DNA from: Victivallaceae bacterium
GTDB lineage: Bacteria; Verrucomicrobiota; Lentisphaeria; Victivallales; Victivallaceae
Assembly (NCBI GenBank): GCA_028698975.1
Contig: JAQVVK010000004.1
Location: 1 to 10,939, forward strand
Length of the DNA: 10,939 nucleotides
Reading direction: 5' to 3'
Position numbers and translations under genes: made by a program
Part shown: piece by piece, positions 1 through 7,288 of the stretch
Layout of the letters: the number at the start of each line of letters is the position of its first letter
Numbering within the stretch: the first letter of the stretch is position 1
The notes under the pieces: generated by a model
What the model was told of the DNA's origin: nothing
Seen by the model: the letters and a program-made list of their open reading frames with translations, nothing else
Database searches by the model: none

Positions 1-1512
1 GGCCGCGACCGTCTGGTGTCGCTGGCGCACCCCGGCCCGGCTCCGATCCTGCCGCCGGAAGCCGATCCGCAGCTTGCGCCCGGCGAAGCGTGCGGCGAAC
101 CGCCGGCCACGGCGGCCGCTCCGCCGGACGAACCCTCCGCTCCGGTCAAACCGGCGAACGCGACGAAACGCAAACTTCGGATATTGCTGATCGCTCTGGT
201 GATCGTCGGGGTCGTCGGGGTGTTGGTGAGGGTCAAATTAAGCTCTTCCTCCTCCGGGGAAAATATTACGGTGGTGAGTGCGGCTCCGGAGCGGCCTTTG
301 ATACCGGCGGCGGCGCCTTTGATACCGGCGGCTCCGGCGCCGCCAGCCGGAGAGATCGCGCCGCGAATAACGGCCATTGCATCGCAAGACGGTTTCGCCA
401 CCGACAAGTTCACCGCCGAAGAAAGTTCGGCTATCTGGCAAAGCTGGAAAAATGGCGATCAGGAGATCGCGCTTCCGCCGGTGTTGAAGTCAACTATGCG
501 GATCGAGCTTGAATTCAAGCCGGATTCGCCTTATGCCGCGCTTCCGCAGGACGCCGGAGAAAAATATATTATAATTGACGGCGGTTCGCCGCTCAAGCGG
601 CTGGAGTTGCGGATTGCCGACGACAAGTTGAAGATGAGCGAGCCGGAAGCCACCGACACTCCCCGCCGCGCCGATCTTGCCGCAGTGCGTTTCATCGACC
701 GGCAGGGGCGGGTCATGCGCTATGAGCCCAATGCCAAGAGCAGTTTTGAGCTGGCGGTCAAAGACCCCGGGCAGGTCACGGTCGAAGAACGCAAAGGGGC
801 GATGGTCTGGGTCTACCATCCCTCGGAACCGGTAAAGATATTGGGTGATCTTGCGACGGTAATCGTTGGCGGCGTCAAATTGAAGTCGGTGGTTTTGCGG
901 GGTGGATCGTCGGCCTCGACGGTGGTGCGGATGTCAACCGCGCCATTTGACCGCTACGCTTTGGCGTTTAGCAAATTCCGCACCGCGTCCGAATCCGCCG
1001 GGGCCGTCCGTCAGGAACGCAACGCGATATTGGAGAAAGCCTTGGCCGCTCGCGAAGGATTGGCGGATTTGTTGAAGTTAAAACGTTATCAGGCATTGTT
1101 GGACGGTCTGAAATTATCGTATGAATCCACCGGAAGCACATACGCCGCGCAGGAAAAAGCGTTGAACGATCTGAAACTTAAACTCGGCAATGACGGACGC
1201 ATCGACTCCAATAAGAAACAGCCGATGTTAAAAATGCTGGCCGATTATTCCGAGGGGTTGAGCGCGCTGCGGGTCTGCGAACCCCGGTTGACGGCGGCCG
1301 TCGCGGCGGAGAAGTCGGCTCAGAAAGCGTTTAACGCCGCAGTGGCCGAGCTGCTCAAGACGGTGAATGCGATCTCTCCGGATTTCGGAAACAAACTCGG
1401 GTCCCATCTTGAGACCCAAAAAAGTTTGCCGCCGCCGGAAAAATGTATCAGCGACTGGTGCCCGAAATTCGAAGTCACCATAAAACCGGCGGAGGCGACC
1501 GACCGGCCATGA
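1..1512 (+). CDS. Unrecognised single-pass membrane protein, 5' partial
   Basis: I do not recognise this protein. The reading frame is open to the left edge. A GTG at 16 would give 498 residues, but no ribosome binding site precedes it, so the gene probably starts upstream. Numbering from that GTG, residues 1-50 are rich in proline and alanine. A basic KRKLR leads into one transmembrane helix at about 54-73, then a Ser run and a second Pro/Ala linker (about 88-112). The region at about 160-300 looks like a beta-rich globular domain; a LamG-like fold is only a guess. Residues about 330-465 are Lys/Glu/Leu/Ala-rich and probably alpha-helical or coiled coil. The likely topology is a short cytoplasmic N terminus with a large extracytoplasmic C terminus. 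The stop overlaps the next gene's ATG (ATGA), which implies translational coupling and a shared role. The true N terminus may belong to a larger protein lying outside the window. Confidence 0.8.
   Translation, partial: GRDRLVSLAHPGPAPILPPEADPQLAPGEACGEPPATAAAPPDEPSAPVKPANATKRKLRILLIALVIVGVVGVLVRVKLSSSSSGENITVVSAAPERPLIPAAAPLIPAAPAPPAGEIAPRITAIASQDGFATDKFTAEESSAIWQSWKNGDQEIALPPVLKSTMRIELEFKPDSPYAALPQDAGEKYIIIDGGSPLKRLELRIADDKLKMSEPEATDTPRRADLAAVRFIDRQGRVMRYEPNAKSSFELAVKDPGQVTVEERKGAMVWVYHPSEPVKILGDLATVIVGGVKLKSVVLRGGSSASTVVRMSTAPFDRYALAFSKFRTASESAGAVRQERNAILEKALAAREGLADLLKLKRYQALLDGLKLSYESTGSTYAAQEKALNDLKLKLGNDGRIDSNKKQPMLKMLADYSEGLSALRVCEPRLTAAVAAEKSAQKAFNAAVAELLKTVNAISPDFGNKLGSHLETQKSLPPPEKCISDWCPKFEVTIKPAEATDRP
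294..335 (+). repeat. Two-copy 21-nt tandem repeat inside the linker of the first gene
   Basis: Two adjacent 21-nt units (294-314 and 315-335) encode PLIPAAA and PLIPAAP in the Pro/Ala linker just after the transmembrane helix. They differ only near the end of the second unit. The repeat keeps the frame, so it looks like a recent in-frame duplication that changes linker length. Confidence 0.75.
1491..1495 (+). promoter_or_regulatory. Ribosome binding site setting the start of the second gene
   Basis: GGAGG lies 13 nt before the ATG at 1509, inside the last codons of the upstream gene. Together with the ATGA overlap it favours the start at 1509 over the longer in-frame start at 1443, which would overlap the first gene by 70 nt. 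The spacing is longer than ideal. Confidence 0.5.
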
Positions 1513-4106
1513 ATCCAGAGTTTCCCGATTACGGCCAGCTGCTGCTTGAGTGGCGCAAGCTGGCACGCACCGGCTCCCCGGAGGAGCGGATCGCGCATTT
1601 GAGACGCATCATTTCGGTCGCACCGGCTGAAACAAGGCGCGAGTGGCGGATCAACTTGGTCAATGCGGAAAACAGTTGGTTTGCCGCGCTTCGCCGCGAC
1701 CTTGACGCCCTTTCCGAAACCGATCTGGCCGGACGAAGTTCACAGTTGACCGGGGAACCGTGGCTTACGCCTCCTCCAGAAGCATTGACCGCGGCGGTAA
1801 AAATTCGCTTGGATGAGTTGCGCCGCCGCGCCGCCGCAGCGCGGCTCGACCCTTTGATCGACGAAGTTGCCGCCGCGTTTGCCGCGCAGGATATTGACCG
1901 TCTGGGCAAGCTGGCGTCGGAGTGGCGGGATTTGGCGGAGCTTCTCTCCGATACCCGCCGCCGCGAGGCGGAGATATTGTTGCGCGAACCGTTGGTTTGG
2001 GTGTCCGGGCAGGAGACCAGCCGCCGCGAGGAGCGCGAATTTGCCGCGAAACAGGCCGAACTTCGCCGCCTGATCGACGACGGGGCGGAATACCCCGCCG
2101 TCGATCGGGTTTACCGGGCGGCGATGTTGTACGACCGGCCGTTTGACGATGGCGGAGCTGCCGCCAATGCGGTCGAGCGGTTGAAACAAGAGTATATGTT
2201 GAGGTTGCAACGGCAATCCGGGCGTCGTCGCATGCTGGCAATATTGGTTGCGGTGCTGTTGTTGAGCGGGTTCGCCGCCGGATTCTGGGTGATGAAACGC
2301 CGCCGTGAGGCGACGCGGGCCGAAAACATTTTACAGGCGGCCATAAAAACCGGCGATTTTGCGTCGGCGGAAAACTTCTTCCGGTCGCTTCCGGCCGGGA
2401 TCGCGGTACAGCCTCATATCAGTCGGCTGGGAGAATCCGCGATAGAAAAAAACCGGTTCGAAACCGTGCGCCGCGCCGAAGCCGCCGTCGCTTTTGCACG
2501 GCTTGCCGCGCAGTTGGAAAGAGAGGATTGCGATCCTGCCAGGGCCGGAACCGGTTTGGCCGAAGCCGAAAATATCGCTCCGTTGCTTTCCAAGGCCGAC
2601 CTTGCCAGGCTGGTTGAGTTAAGGCGGCTTCATCAGTTGCGCCAGACCGGACTTGATCGCAAGAGAACTCAGCAATTCACCGCCGAGGCGGTCGCTCTCA
2701 TCGACGCGCTGGATAAATTGTGCGGAAGGTTGGATAAAGCCCCGGCCGACCAGACCGAAGCCGCCTTTGCCGGGCTGGACAAACGATTTGCCGATTTGCG
2801 TAAAGCCTCCGCGCCGGACGCGGAGGCGGTCGCCGACGTCGATGCGCTCTGGAAAAGTCACCGTGAGAACTTTCTCGCCCGCAGGACGGCGGTCGAATAC
2901 GAGCGGCGTTTTTTCCGGGCGTTGCAGACGCCCGACAGTTTCGGGGATTATTTGGAGGCTCTGGGACGGCTGCCGCTTGAGCACCCGGAGCTTAAAGATC
3001 AATATGCCGACGCTTTGCGGATGCGCCGCTATTTTGAGGCGTTCATCCTGGGAGGCGTTTCCGAGGAGGAGTTGACCACCCCCGCCCGCGCCGCCGCCAT
3101 TGCCCGCAACCTCGCTTTGAAAACCGGCATCCGGCAATCCGCATTATACGAATTGACCGGCGAAACGCAATTTGAGCTCAAGCGCGGAGCAGAAATTGCC
3201 GATAAATTGATACGTTTTATTAAAAACACGCCATTATCCGCCGATTTATACGAACTTCAATTGACCGGCGACGACGGAGGAGATTATTGGTTTTACTCGT
3301 CAAAACCGATGGCCGTCACATCCGGCAGCGTGTTTGTGGAGCTGGACAAACCAACCGGCGCGTGTTTGCGTTTCAGCCGAAACGGGAATCATCTGGAGTT
3401 GGCTGCGGAGGATAACGAATCCGGGGTGATCCTGCCGACGGGTTTCCGTTTGGAGCGGCCGCACGGCATCCGGTCGCTTCACGGGGTGATCCTGCGGCAG
3501 TTGGGCAACCGCCTTGCCGGAGTGGTCACGCCGCCCGGCGTAGAGGCCGAGTTGCTCAACTCGATTTACGCAGTCACGCATACTGCGGCGATGAATCCGC
3601 TGGCCAGTGCCGAATTACTGGCCGCCCTGCTGAAAATGCTGGCTGAGATCGATCCGGCAACCGGCAACCCCGCGCTCCGGGCTTTTGACGAGTTGTGGCA
3701 GCCGGCACTGGCGGGGCGCACTCCCGACTGGCGCAGACCCGACGAGGCGGCGCGTTGCCGCGACTTGGCCGCCGCCGCGGGCAAGGCCGTCCAAGCGGCC
3801 GCCGCCACCAAGCCGGACGAGCTGTTTCAGCACCGCCGCAGAGAACAGCGCAGACTTTTGACGACGGTTTTCCGGCCGGTGTTTCTTTTGACGCCGAAAC
3901 CGGGCGGGGCTTTGCAACTGCACCGCCTGGCGGGCGGCGAATTTCCCGATCTGTATACTTTGCGCATGAACGCCGCAGGAAACAACGAGTTGATAAAGGT
4001 TATCGGAAATCCGTCGGATTATGCCAATTCCGGTCAGGGATTTGCCGGCCAGATCGTTTGGGGAAGTTCCGGGGTCACAGCTTCCGCTGCGCGCGCGCCG
4101 CGGTAA
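1509..4106 (+). CDS. Unrecognised large single-pass membrane protein
   Basis: This 865-residue protein is not a family I recognise. Residues 1-240 are charged, rich in Arg, Glu and Ala, mostly helical and presumably cytoplasmic. One hydrophobic helix at 242-262 is bounded by Arg on both sides. The remaining 600 residues begin with helical, repeat-like segments (about 270-550) and continue with a mixed region. A stretch around 580-700 is rich in beta-type residues (YWFYSS, VFVELDKP). The last 100 residues are again Ala/Arg-rich, followed by a more conserved-looking end. The charge pattern does not settle which side of the membrane the large C-terminal part lies on. The ATG at 1509 overlaps the stop of the preceding membrane protein, so the two are very likely co-translated, possibly as subunits of one envelope complex. 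The 3' end overlaps the convergent comF gene by 32 nt. No enzymatic motif was found. Confidence 0.85.
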   Translation: MNPEFPDYGQLLLEWRKLARTGSPEERIAHLRRIISVAPAETRREWRINLVNAENSWFAALRRDLDALSETDLAGRSSQLTGEPWLTPPPEALTAAVKIRLDELRRRAAAARLDPLIDEVAAAFAAQDIDRLGKLASEWRDLAELLSDTRRREAEILLREPLVWVSGQETSRREEREFAAKQAELRRLIDDGAEYPAVDRVYRAAMLYDRPFDDGGAAANAVERLKQEYMLRLQRQSGRRRMLAILVAVLLLSGFAAGFWVMKRRREATRAENILQAAIKTGDFASAENFFRSLPAGIAVQPHISRLGESAIEKNRFETVRRAEAAVAFARLAAQLEREDCDPARAGTGLAEAENIAPLLSKADLARLVELRRLHQLRQTGLDRKRTQQFTAEAVALIDALDKLCGRLDKAPADQTEAAFAGLDKRFADLRKASAPDAEAVADVDALWKSHRENFLARRTAVEYERRFFRALQTPDSFGDYLEALGRLPLEHPELKDQYADALRMRRYFEAFILGGVSEEELTTPARAAAIARNLALKTGIRQSALYELTGETQFELKRGAEIADKLIRFIKNTPLSADLYELQLTGDDGGDYWFYSSKPMAVTSGSVFVELDKPTGACLRFSRNGNHLELAAEDNESGVILPTGFRLERPHGIRSLHGVILRQLGNRLAGVVTPPGVEAELLNSIYAVTHTAAMNPLASAELLAALLKMLAEIDPATGNPALRAFDELWQPALAGRTPDWRRPDEAARCRDLAAAAGKAVQAAAATKPDELFQHRRREQRRLLTTVFRPVFLLTPKPGGALQLHRLAGGEFPDLYTLRMNAAGNNELIKVIGNPSDYANSGQGFAGQIVWGSSGVTASAARAPR

Positions 4107-4797
4107 GTATGGTGATGCGCCCGGCTCCGGCGGCAAGAAGTTCGCGGGCGGCGGCGTTCAGCGTGCCGCCGGTGGTAAACACATCGTCGACCAGAAGCAC
4201 ATGTTTGCCGCGCACCGCCTCCGGGCGCACAATGCGAAAAACGCCCTGCGGATTGCTGCGCCGGGCCGCCTTGTTCAATGCCGACTGATGCCGGCCGCCC
4301 CGAATACGCCGCAAGGCGTTTACACAAGGTATGCCAAGGCCGCGGGCGGTCACTTCGGCAAAGAGTGCCGATTGGTTAAACGACCGCTGAAGCCACCTTC
4401 GCCAATACAACGGCACCGGCACCGCCACGTCGGGCGCGATACCATCCGCGCTCAACTTCCCGGCGGCGTATTCGCCAAACGAACGCGCCAGTTGCGGTCG
4501 GCCGCCGAATTTGAACGCATGCACCGCTTCGCGGGTTGCCCGGTCGTACCCAAAAAGCGAAACCGCGTCCTGCCATACCGGAGTCGGATTTTCCATGCAA
4601 AGCGAACAGAGAGCCAGCGCATTGTCGGGCGGCCCGCCACATCCCCGGCAGCGTTCTCCGACAAAGGGGTGCATCTTTTTTAGGCAATCCGGGCAAAACC
4701 GGTTACCTCCTCCGCCATCTCCGGTGCGGCACAACGGGCAGGGAAAAAGATTGTAAAAAGCGGCGAACCGCCGCAGAAATTTTAACACGGCCACCAT
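4075..4797 (-). CDS. comF: ComF family phosphoribosyltransferase-like protein
   Basis: This 240-residue protein has the standard ComF layout. The N-terminal zinc-finger region carries four CxxC pairs (Cys20/23, 35/38, 50/53 and 64/67). The ComF core follows, with the KFGGRPQLAR and SFNQSALFA segments. The PRPP-binding loop near the C terminus reads VLLVDDVFTTGGT (200-212) and includes the paired Asp204/205. In competent bacteria ComF is needed for DNA uptake and acts inside the cell, with proposed contacts to the helicase and priming machinery; outside them its role is poorly defined. No other competence gene is visible here except the pilus/secretion-type ATPase about 4.5 kb away. The frame runs open upstream to 5118. 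I chose ATG 4797 because a good promoter lies just upstream and the next ATG (4842) falls before the predicted transcription start. A GTG at 4788 would space AAGG better. The 3' end runs into the convergent neighbour. Confidence 0.9.
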   Translation of the reverse strand: MVAVLKFLRRFAAFYNLFPCPLCRTGDGGGGNRFCPDCLKKMHPFVGERCRGCGGPPDNALALCSLCMENPTPVWQDAVSLFGYDRATREAVHAFKFGGRPQLARSFGEYAAGKLSADGIAPDVAVPVPLYWRRWLQRSFNQSALFAEVTARGLGIPCVNALRRIRGGRHQSALNKAARRSNPQGVFRIVRPEAVRGKHVLLVDDVFTTGGTLNAAARELLAAGAGRITILTAARAQRKL

Positions 4798-4804
4798 CCT
4801 TGTG

Positions 4805-4833
4805 TTGACAAAAAAGCGTGCAGCGTTTATATT
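4805..4833 (+). promoter_or_regulatory. Sigma70-type promoter for the lipoprotein gene
   Basis: A perfect -35 TTGACA (4805-4810), a 17-nt spacer and the -10 TATATT (4828-4833) form the best promoter match in the window. Transcription should start near 4840-4841, which coincides with the ATG at 4841, so the transcript looks leaderless. Its -10 overlaps the -10 of the divergent comF promoter. Confidence 0.8.
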
Positions 4834-4859
4834 GTAACTCATGAACAGTATTAATTCAA
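4831..4859 (-). promoter_or_regulatory. Sigma70-type promoter for comF
   Basis: On the minus strand, -35 TTGAAT (4859-4854), a 17-nt spacer and -10 TACAAT (4836-4831) predict a start near 4824. That leaves a leader of about 27 nt before ATG 4797. The -35 lies inside the first codons of the lipoprotein gene, so the two promoters should compete for polymerase. Confidence 0.6.
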
Positions 4860-5827
4860 TCGTGCACACCGCGTTGTTATTTCTTTTTCTGGCCGCGATC
4901 ACCGGTTGCGAAAGCCTGCCGCCGCCCGCGCCGCCGCCGTCGGAAGGGCTGTCGGCTCTCCGCGCGGCGGTGCGATGCCGCATGCTCGACGTCCGCACCA
5001 TCGAGTTATTAGGTTCTCTCGCGTCCGAACAGGGCGGGAACAAACTCGCGCTCGAACTTACCGGCGTCATCAACGACGCCGAACGCGACGGGGTGGATTT
5101 TACCCGCGTCTCAAACACGCTCGATCAGGCCGTCGCCTATAATTTTTTGCTGTCGCGGCCGGACAACCTCGACCTCGCAAAGCTGCTGCGTCCCCGCATC
5201 GCCCAATTGCTGGATTGCGAGACGGCTTCTTTGGCGGCAAAGGCCGCCGCCGCCACGGGCGGCGACAAGCAGAAACGCGAACTCGAATTACGGGTGCTGG
5301 CCGGTCTTACCGTGACCGTCAAGCCGGAAGATCTGCCCGAACCGTTTGATTTGACCGCGCCGCGGCTGGCTTTGCTGCATACCGCGCTCAAAAATCGCCC
5401 GGAGACCGGAGACGCCGAGCCGGATTCCGGCCTGATCGAAAAGGTCAGGGTACGCATTGGCGGCGGCGATCTGGTCGGGCTATATTTTGCCGAAATGCTT
5501 TTCAGTATGCCGCGCCGGGTTGAATTGTCCGCCATCCGCTATCCAAATTCCGACTGGGAGAGCGCGGCCGATCTGGCCAACGCGGTGGCGGTGGCTTTTC
5601 AGCTTGAAGCCGATCTGGCGAAGTTGTCCGCCGCCAAGCAGGCGTGGGATCGTCACCCCGACCCGGCCACCCGGCTCGACTGGCAACTGGCCTATTTTAA
5701 GCTGCTGGCCGATATGGGGGGCGTCGATGCTCCGCCAACCGGCAAAAATGCGCCGTTTGACTTCACTCCCGACCCGATTTTCAACGAACGGCTGCTTGAA
5801 CTGATCGGCGAACGCGCCATTCGATGA
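4841..5827 (+). CDS. Predicted lipoprotein of unknown function
   Basis: This 328-residue protein is not recognised beyond its export signal. Residues 1-22 form a short signal peptide with a hydrophobic core (ALLFLFLAAI). It ends in the lipobox ITGC with the lipidated Cys at 23, as expected for signal peptidase II processing. The n-region has no Lys or Arg, only His9, which is atypical. Residue +2 is Glu, not Asp, so outer-membrane sorting is plausible by the E. coli rule. A Pro-rich tether (about 26-33) precedes a mainly helical, Leu/Ala-rich body with some TPR-like character but no clear repeats. The gene has its own strong promoter and its own terminator, so it is probably monocistronic. 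An in-frame GTG at 4862 would leave too short a signal peptide, which supports ATG 4841. Confidence 0.85.
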   Translation: MNSINSIVHTALLFLFLAAITGCESLPPPAPPPSEGLSALRAAVRCRMLDVRTIELLGSLASEQGGNKLALELTGVINDAERDGVDFTRVSNTLDQAVAYNFLLSRPDNLDLAKLLRPRIAQLLDCETASLAAKAAAATGGDKQKRELELRVLAGLTVTVKPEDLPEPFDLTAPRLALLHTALKNRPETGDAEPDSGLIEKVRVRIGGGDLVGLYFAEMLFSMPRRVELSAIRYPNSDWESAADLANAVAVAFQLEADLAKLSAAKQAWDRHPDPATRLDWQLAYFKLLADMGGVDAPPTGKNAPFDFTPDPIFNERLLELIGERAIR

Positions 5828-5855
5828 CCTTCGGGTCACGGTTTGGCATTGTTTT
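5822..5855 (+). terminator. Probable intrinsic terminator overlapping the lipoprotein stop codon
   Basis: The stem TGACC (5825-5829) pairs with GGTCA (5834-5838) around the stable C(UUCG)G tetraloop. It is extended by CG pairs across a bulged A. A T-rich but interrupted tract (5841-5855) follows. The 5' arm begins with the TGA stop codon itself. Confidence 0.5.
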
Positions 5856-5861
5856 CAATGC
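5846..5861. other. Small hairpin at the azlD 3' end
   Basis: GCATTG (5846-5851) and CAATGC (5856-5861) form a perfect 6-bp stem with a four-base loop that covers the azlD stop codon. No T-run follows it on the minus strand, so it is not a canonical terminator in that direction. It may protect the 3' end of the azlCD transcript. Confidence 0.4.
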
Positions 5862-6190
5862 TGAATCATAAGCATATAAATCACAGTGCCGACCATGATC
5901 GAAAGCAACGGGTTGCGCCTCCACAGCTGCAATAATACCACGGTTATGCCGGCGACGGCTTCCGGCAACGCCCAGCTTTCGGCAAACGGCCGATCTTTGA
6001 AATAACTGCAAAAACAGAATACGACAAGCATGGCGATCGCCCCCGGCGCAAGCACTTTGCCCAGATAGCCGATAAAGGCCGGAGGCCGCCCGCCCGCGCC
6101 GAAAACCGCAAACGGAAACGCCCGCAACGCGATGGTGACTCCGCCGGTGACAAGCACAAGACCGATAAGATAATTCAGAGAAACACTCAT
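5855..6190 (-). CDS. azlD: AzlD family branched-chain amino acid transport protein
   Basis: This 111-residue, very hydrophobic protein is of typical AzlD/YgaH size, with about four membrane helices. A characteristic AzlD stretch follows the first helix (GGVTIALRAFPF), then YLGKVLAPGAIAMLVV. AzlD is the small partner of AzlC. Family members export branched-chain amino acids: YgaZH exports L-valine in E. coli, and azlCD confers azaleucine resistance in Bacillus subtilis. It acts in the cytoplasmic membrane. Its ATG overlaps the azlC stop by 4 nt (ATGA), so translation is coupled and one complex is expected. The C terminus ends only 27 nt from the stop of the convergent lipoprotein gene. The substrate cannot be told from sequence. 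Confidence 0.88.
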   Translation of the reverse strand: MSVSLNYLIGLVLVTGGVTIALRAFPFAVFGAGGRPPAFIGYLGKVLAPGAIAMLVVFCFCSYFKDRPFAESWALPEAVAGITVVLLQLWRRNPLLSIMVGTVIYMLMIQH

Positions 6191-6912
6191 GACCGCGCCT
6201 CACCGGATTTTGCGTTGCGTTCGGGATCAAGACGTTTTCGCGCCGCCAAAAAGACCGCCAGCATAAACAGCATGGCCGGTATCAACATGCGGTCAACCGG
6301 GAAGATCAGACGGCTGGCCACCGCCGCCGCCGCGCCGATCAGAGCCGGCCACCGGTTGGCGCGTTCACGGCATTGATCGGTCAGGATCACCAGAAACAGA
6401 GCGGTCATGGCAAAGTCAATCCCGCGATTGTCAAACGGCAGGATTCCGCCGACCAGCGCGCCGGCCGTCACGCCGATCACCCAATAGGCGTGATCGAGCA
6501 TGGCCACGGCGAGGCAGTAGGAAATCGGGTTGGCACCTTGCGGAGCGCGGCATTCGACTTCGAGCGCGTAGGTTTCGTCGGTCATCGCCCAGATCAGGTA
6601 GAATTTCTGTTTCCACGGCAGGCCGCGAAATTTTTCAATAAACGACAATCCGTACATGGCGTAGCGCAAATTAAGACATACCGTGAGCAGCGCGACTTCG
6701 GGCAGCGGGGTCGCGAGGCGGATCCAGCCGGTCAAAATAAACTGCAACGCGCCGGAAATGCTCGTAACGCTGGTCAATACCGCCCACAGCGGCGACCACG
6801 GCGAACGCAAGGTGTCGGCCAGCAGCACGCCGGCGGCAAACCCCATGGCGACATAACCCATGAGTACCGGCAAGGTGTTCTTAAAAGCGGCATGTAATAT
6901 TGTTTTATTCAT
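6187..6912 (-). CDS. azlC: AzlC family branched-chain amino acid permease
   Basis: This 241-residue multi-pass membrane protein carries the family landmarks in order. They are the LPVLMGYVAMGFAAG start (14-28), SGALQF (53-58), NLRYAMYGLSF (81-91), TDETYAL (111-117) and the WVIGVTAGALVGG segment (144-156). Together with AzlD it should form an exporter for branched-chain amino acids in the cytoplasmic membrane. It is the first gene of a two-gene operon, divergent from the ACT/PFL-like pair. The start is uncertain. ATG 6912 fits family N termini and a predicted promoter that would make the message leaderless. ATG 6930 adds six residues and has a GGAGG only 1 nt away, which is too close for normal use. 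Confidence 0.9.
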   Translation of the reverse strand: MNKTILHAAFKNTLPVLMGYVAMGFAAGVLLADTLRSPWSPLWAVLTSVTSISGALQFILTGWIRLATPLPEVALLTVCLNLRYAMYGLSFIEKFRGLPWKQKFYLIWAMTDETYALEVECRAPQGANPISYCLAVAMLDHAYWVIGVTAGALVGGILPFDNRGIDFAMTALFLVILTDQCRERANRWPALIGAAAAVASRLIFPVDRMLIPAMLFMLAVFLAARKRLDPERNAKSGEARS

Positions 6913-6917
6913 CCTAT

Positions 6918-6946
6918 AATATATACCCATTCCTCCCCTGCCACAA
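6918..6946 (-). promoter_or_regulatory. Possible promoter for azlCD
   Basis: On the minus strand, a poor -35 TTGTGG (6946-6941), a 17-nt spacer and -10 TATATT (6923-6918). Transcription would start at about 6911-6912, at the ATG. The -35 matches only half of consensus, so an activator or a different promoter is possible. Confidence 0.4.
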
Positions 6947-6956
6947 GTGAAAAAAT

Positions 6957-6985
6957 TTGAATTCGGTTCTCCGGTGCAGTATATT
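6957..6985 (+). promoter_or_regulatory. Sigma70-type promoter for the ACT/PFL-like operon
   Basis: -35 TTGAAT (6957-6962), a 17-nt spacer and -10 TATATT (6980-6985) predict a start near 6992. This gives a leader of about 23 nt with a Shine-Dalgarno GGGAG at 7005-7009, 5 nt before ATG 7015. Confidence 0.6.
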
Positions 6986-7014
6986 CAGTAAAACAACAAA
7001 CTTTGGGAGTATAT

Positions 7015-7284
7015 ATGAGAGCTGTATTGAGCGTCGTAGGCCGGGATGCGGTCGGCATCATCGCGTCGGTCAGTCAGGGGTGTGCCGAGTGCGGAGTGAA
7101 TATTTTGGACATTTCCCAAACCGTGCTTCATGATTATTTCACCATGATAATGATTACCGACATCGACCGCATAAACGTGCCGTTCACCGAGTTTGTTGAC
7201 CGTATGGCGGCTCTCGGTCGCGAAAAAGGGCTGGAAATCCACGCCATGCACGAAGACATCTTTAACGCAATGCACAGAATTTGA
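7015..7284 (+). CDS. ACT domain protein (UPF0237 type)
   Basis: This 89-residue protein consists of one ACT domain. The N-terminal strand and loop read MRAVLSVVGRDAVGIIASVS, followed by the family signature ILDISQTVLHDYFTM and a closing helix. It is the usual length for the UPF0237 group, stand-alone cousins of the GcvR-type ACT regulators. ACT domains commonly bind amino acids and control a partner enzyme. I chose ATG 7015 because GGGAG stands 5 nt upstream; a longer TTG start at 7003 would remove that site from the leader. The DUF711/PFL-like gene follows after 4 nt. This gene pairing recurs in many bacteria and suggests the ACT protein senses a ligand for, or assembles with, the PFL-like protein. 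The ligand is unknown. Confidence 0.9.
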   Translation: MRAVLSVVGRDAVGIIASVSQGCAECGVNILDISQTVLHDYFTMIMITDIDRINVPFTEFVDRMAALGREKGLEIHAMHEDIFNAMHRI

Positions 7285-7288
7285 CATC

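Noticed and set aside
4021..4683. Plus-strand reading frame of 220 codons antisense to comF
   Set aside because: The composition is that of a shadow frame, and the ComF zinc and PRPP motifs prove the opposite strand is the coding one.
4842..5118. Longer comF reading frame extending upstream to 5118, or a start at ATG 4842
   Set aside because: It would overlap the lipoprotein gene and its signal peptide, and lies upstream of the predicted comF transcription start. ComF proteins begin only about 20 residues before the first CxxC.
6373..6897. Plus-strand reading frame of 174 codons antisense to azlC
   Set aside because: A shadow of azlC, whose family motifs are clear. The frame has no hydrophobic structure or start signals.
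6915..6920. Plus-strand TATAAT in front of the ACT gene
   Set aside because: No -35 at 16-18 nt, and it would fire about 95 nt upstream of the gene. A complete promoter exists closer, at 6957-6985.
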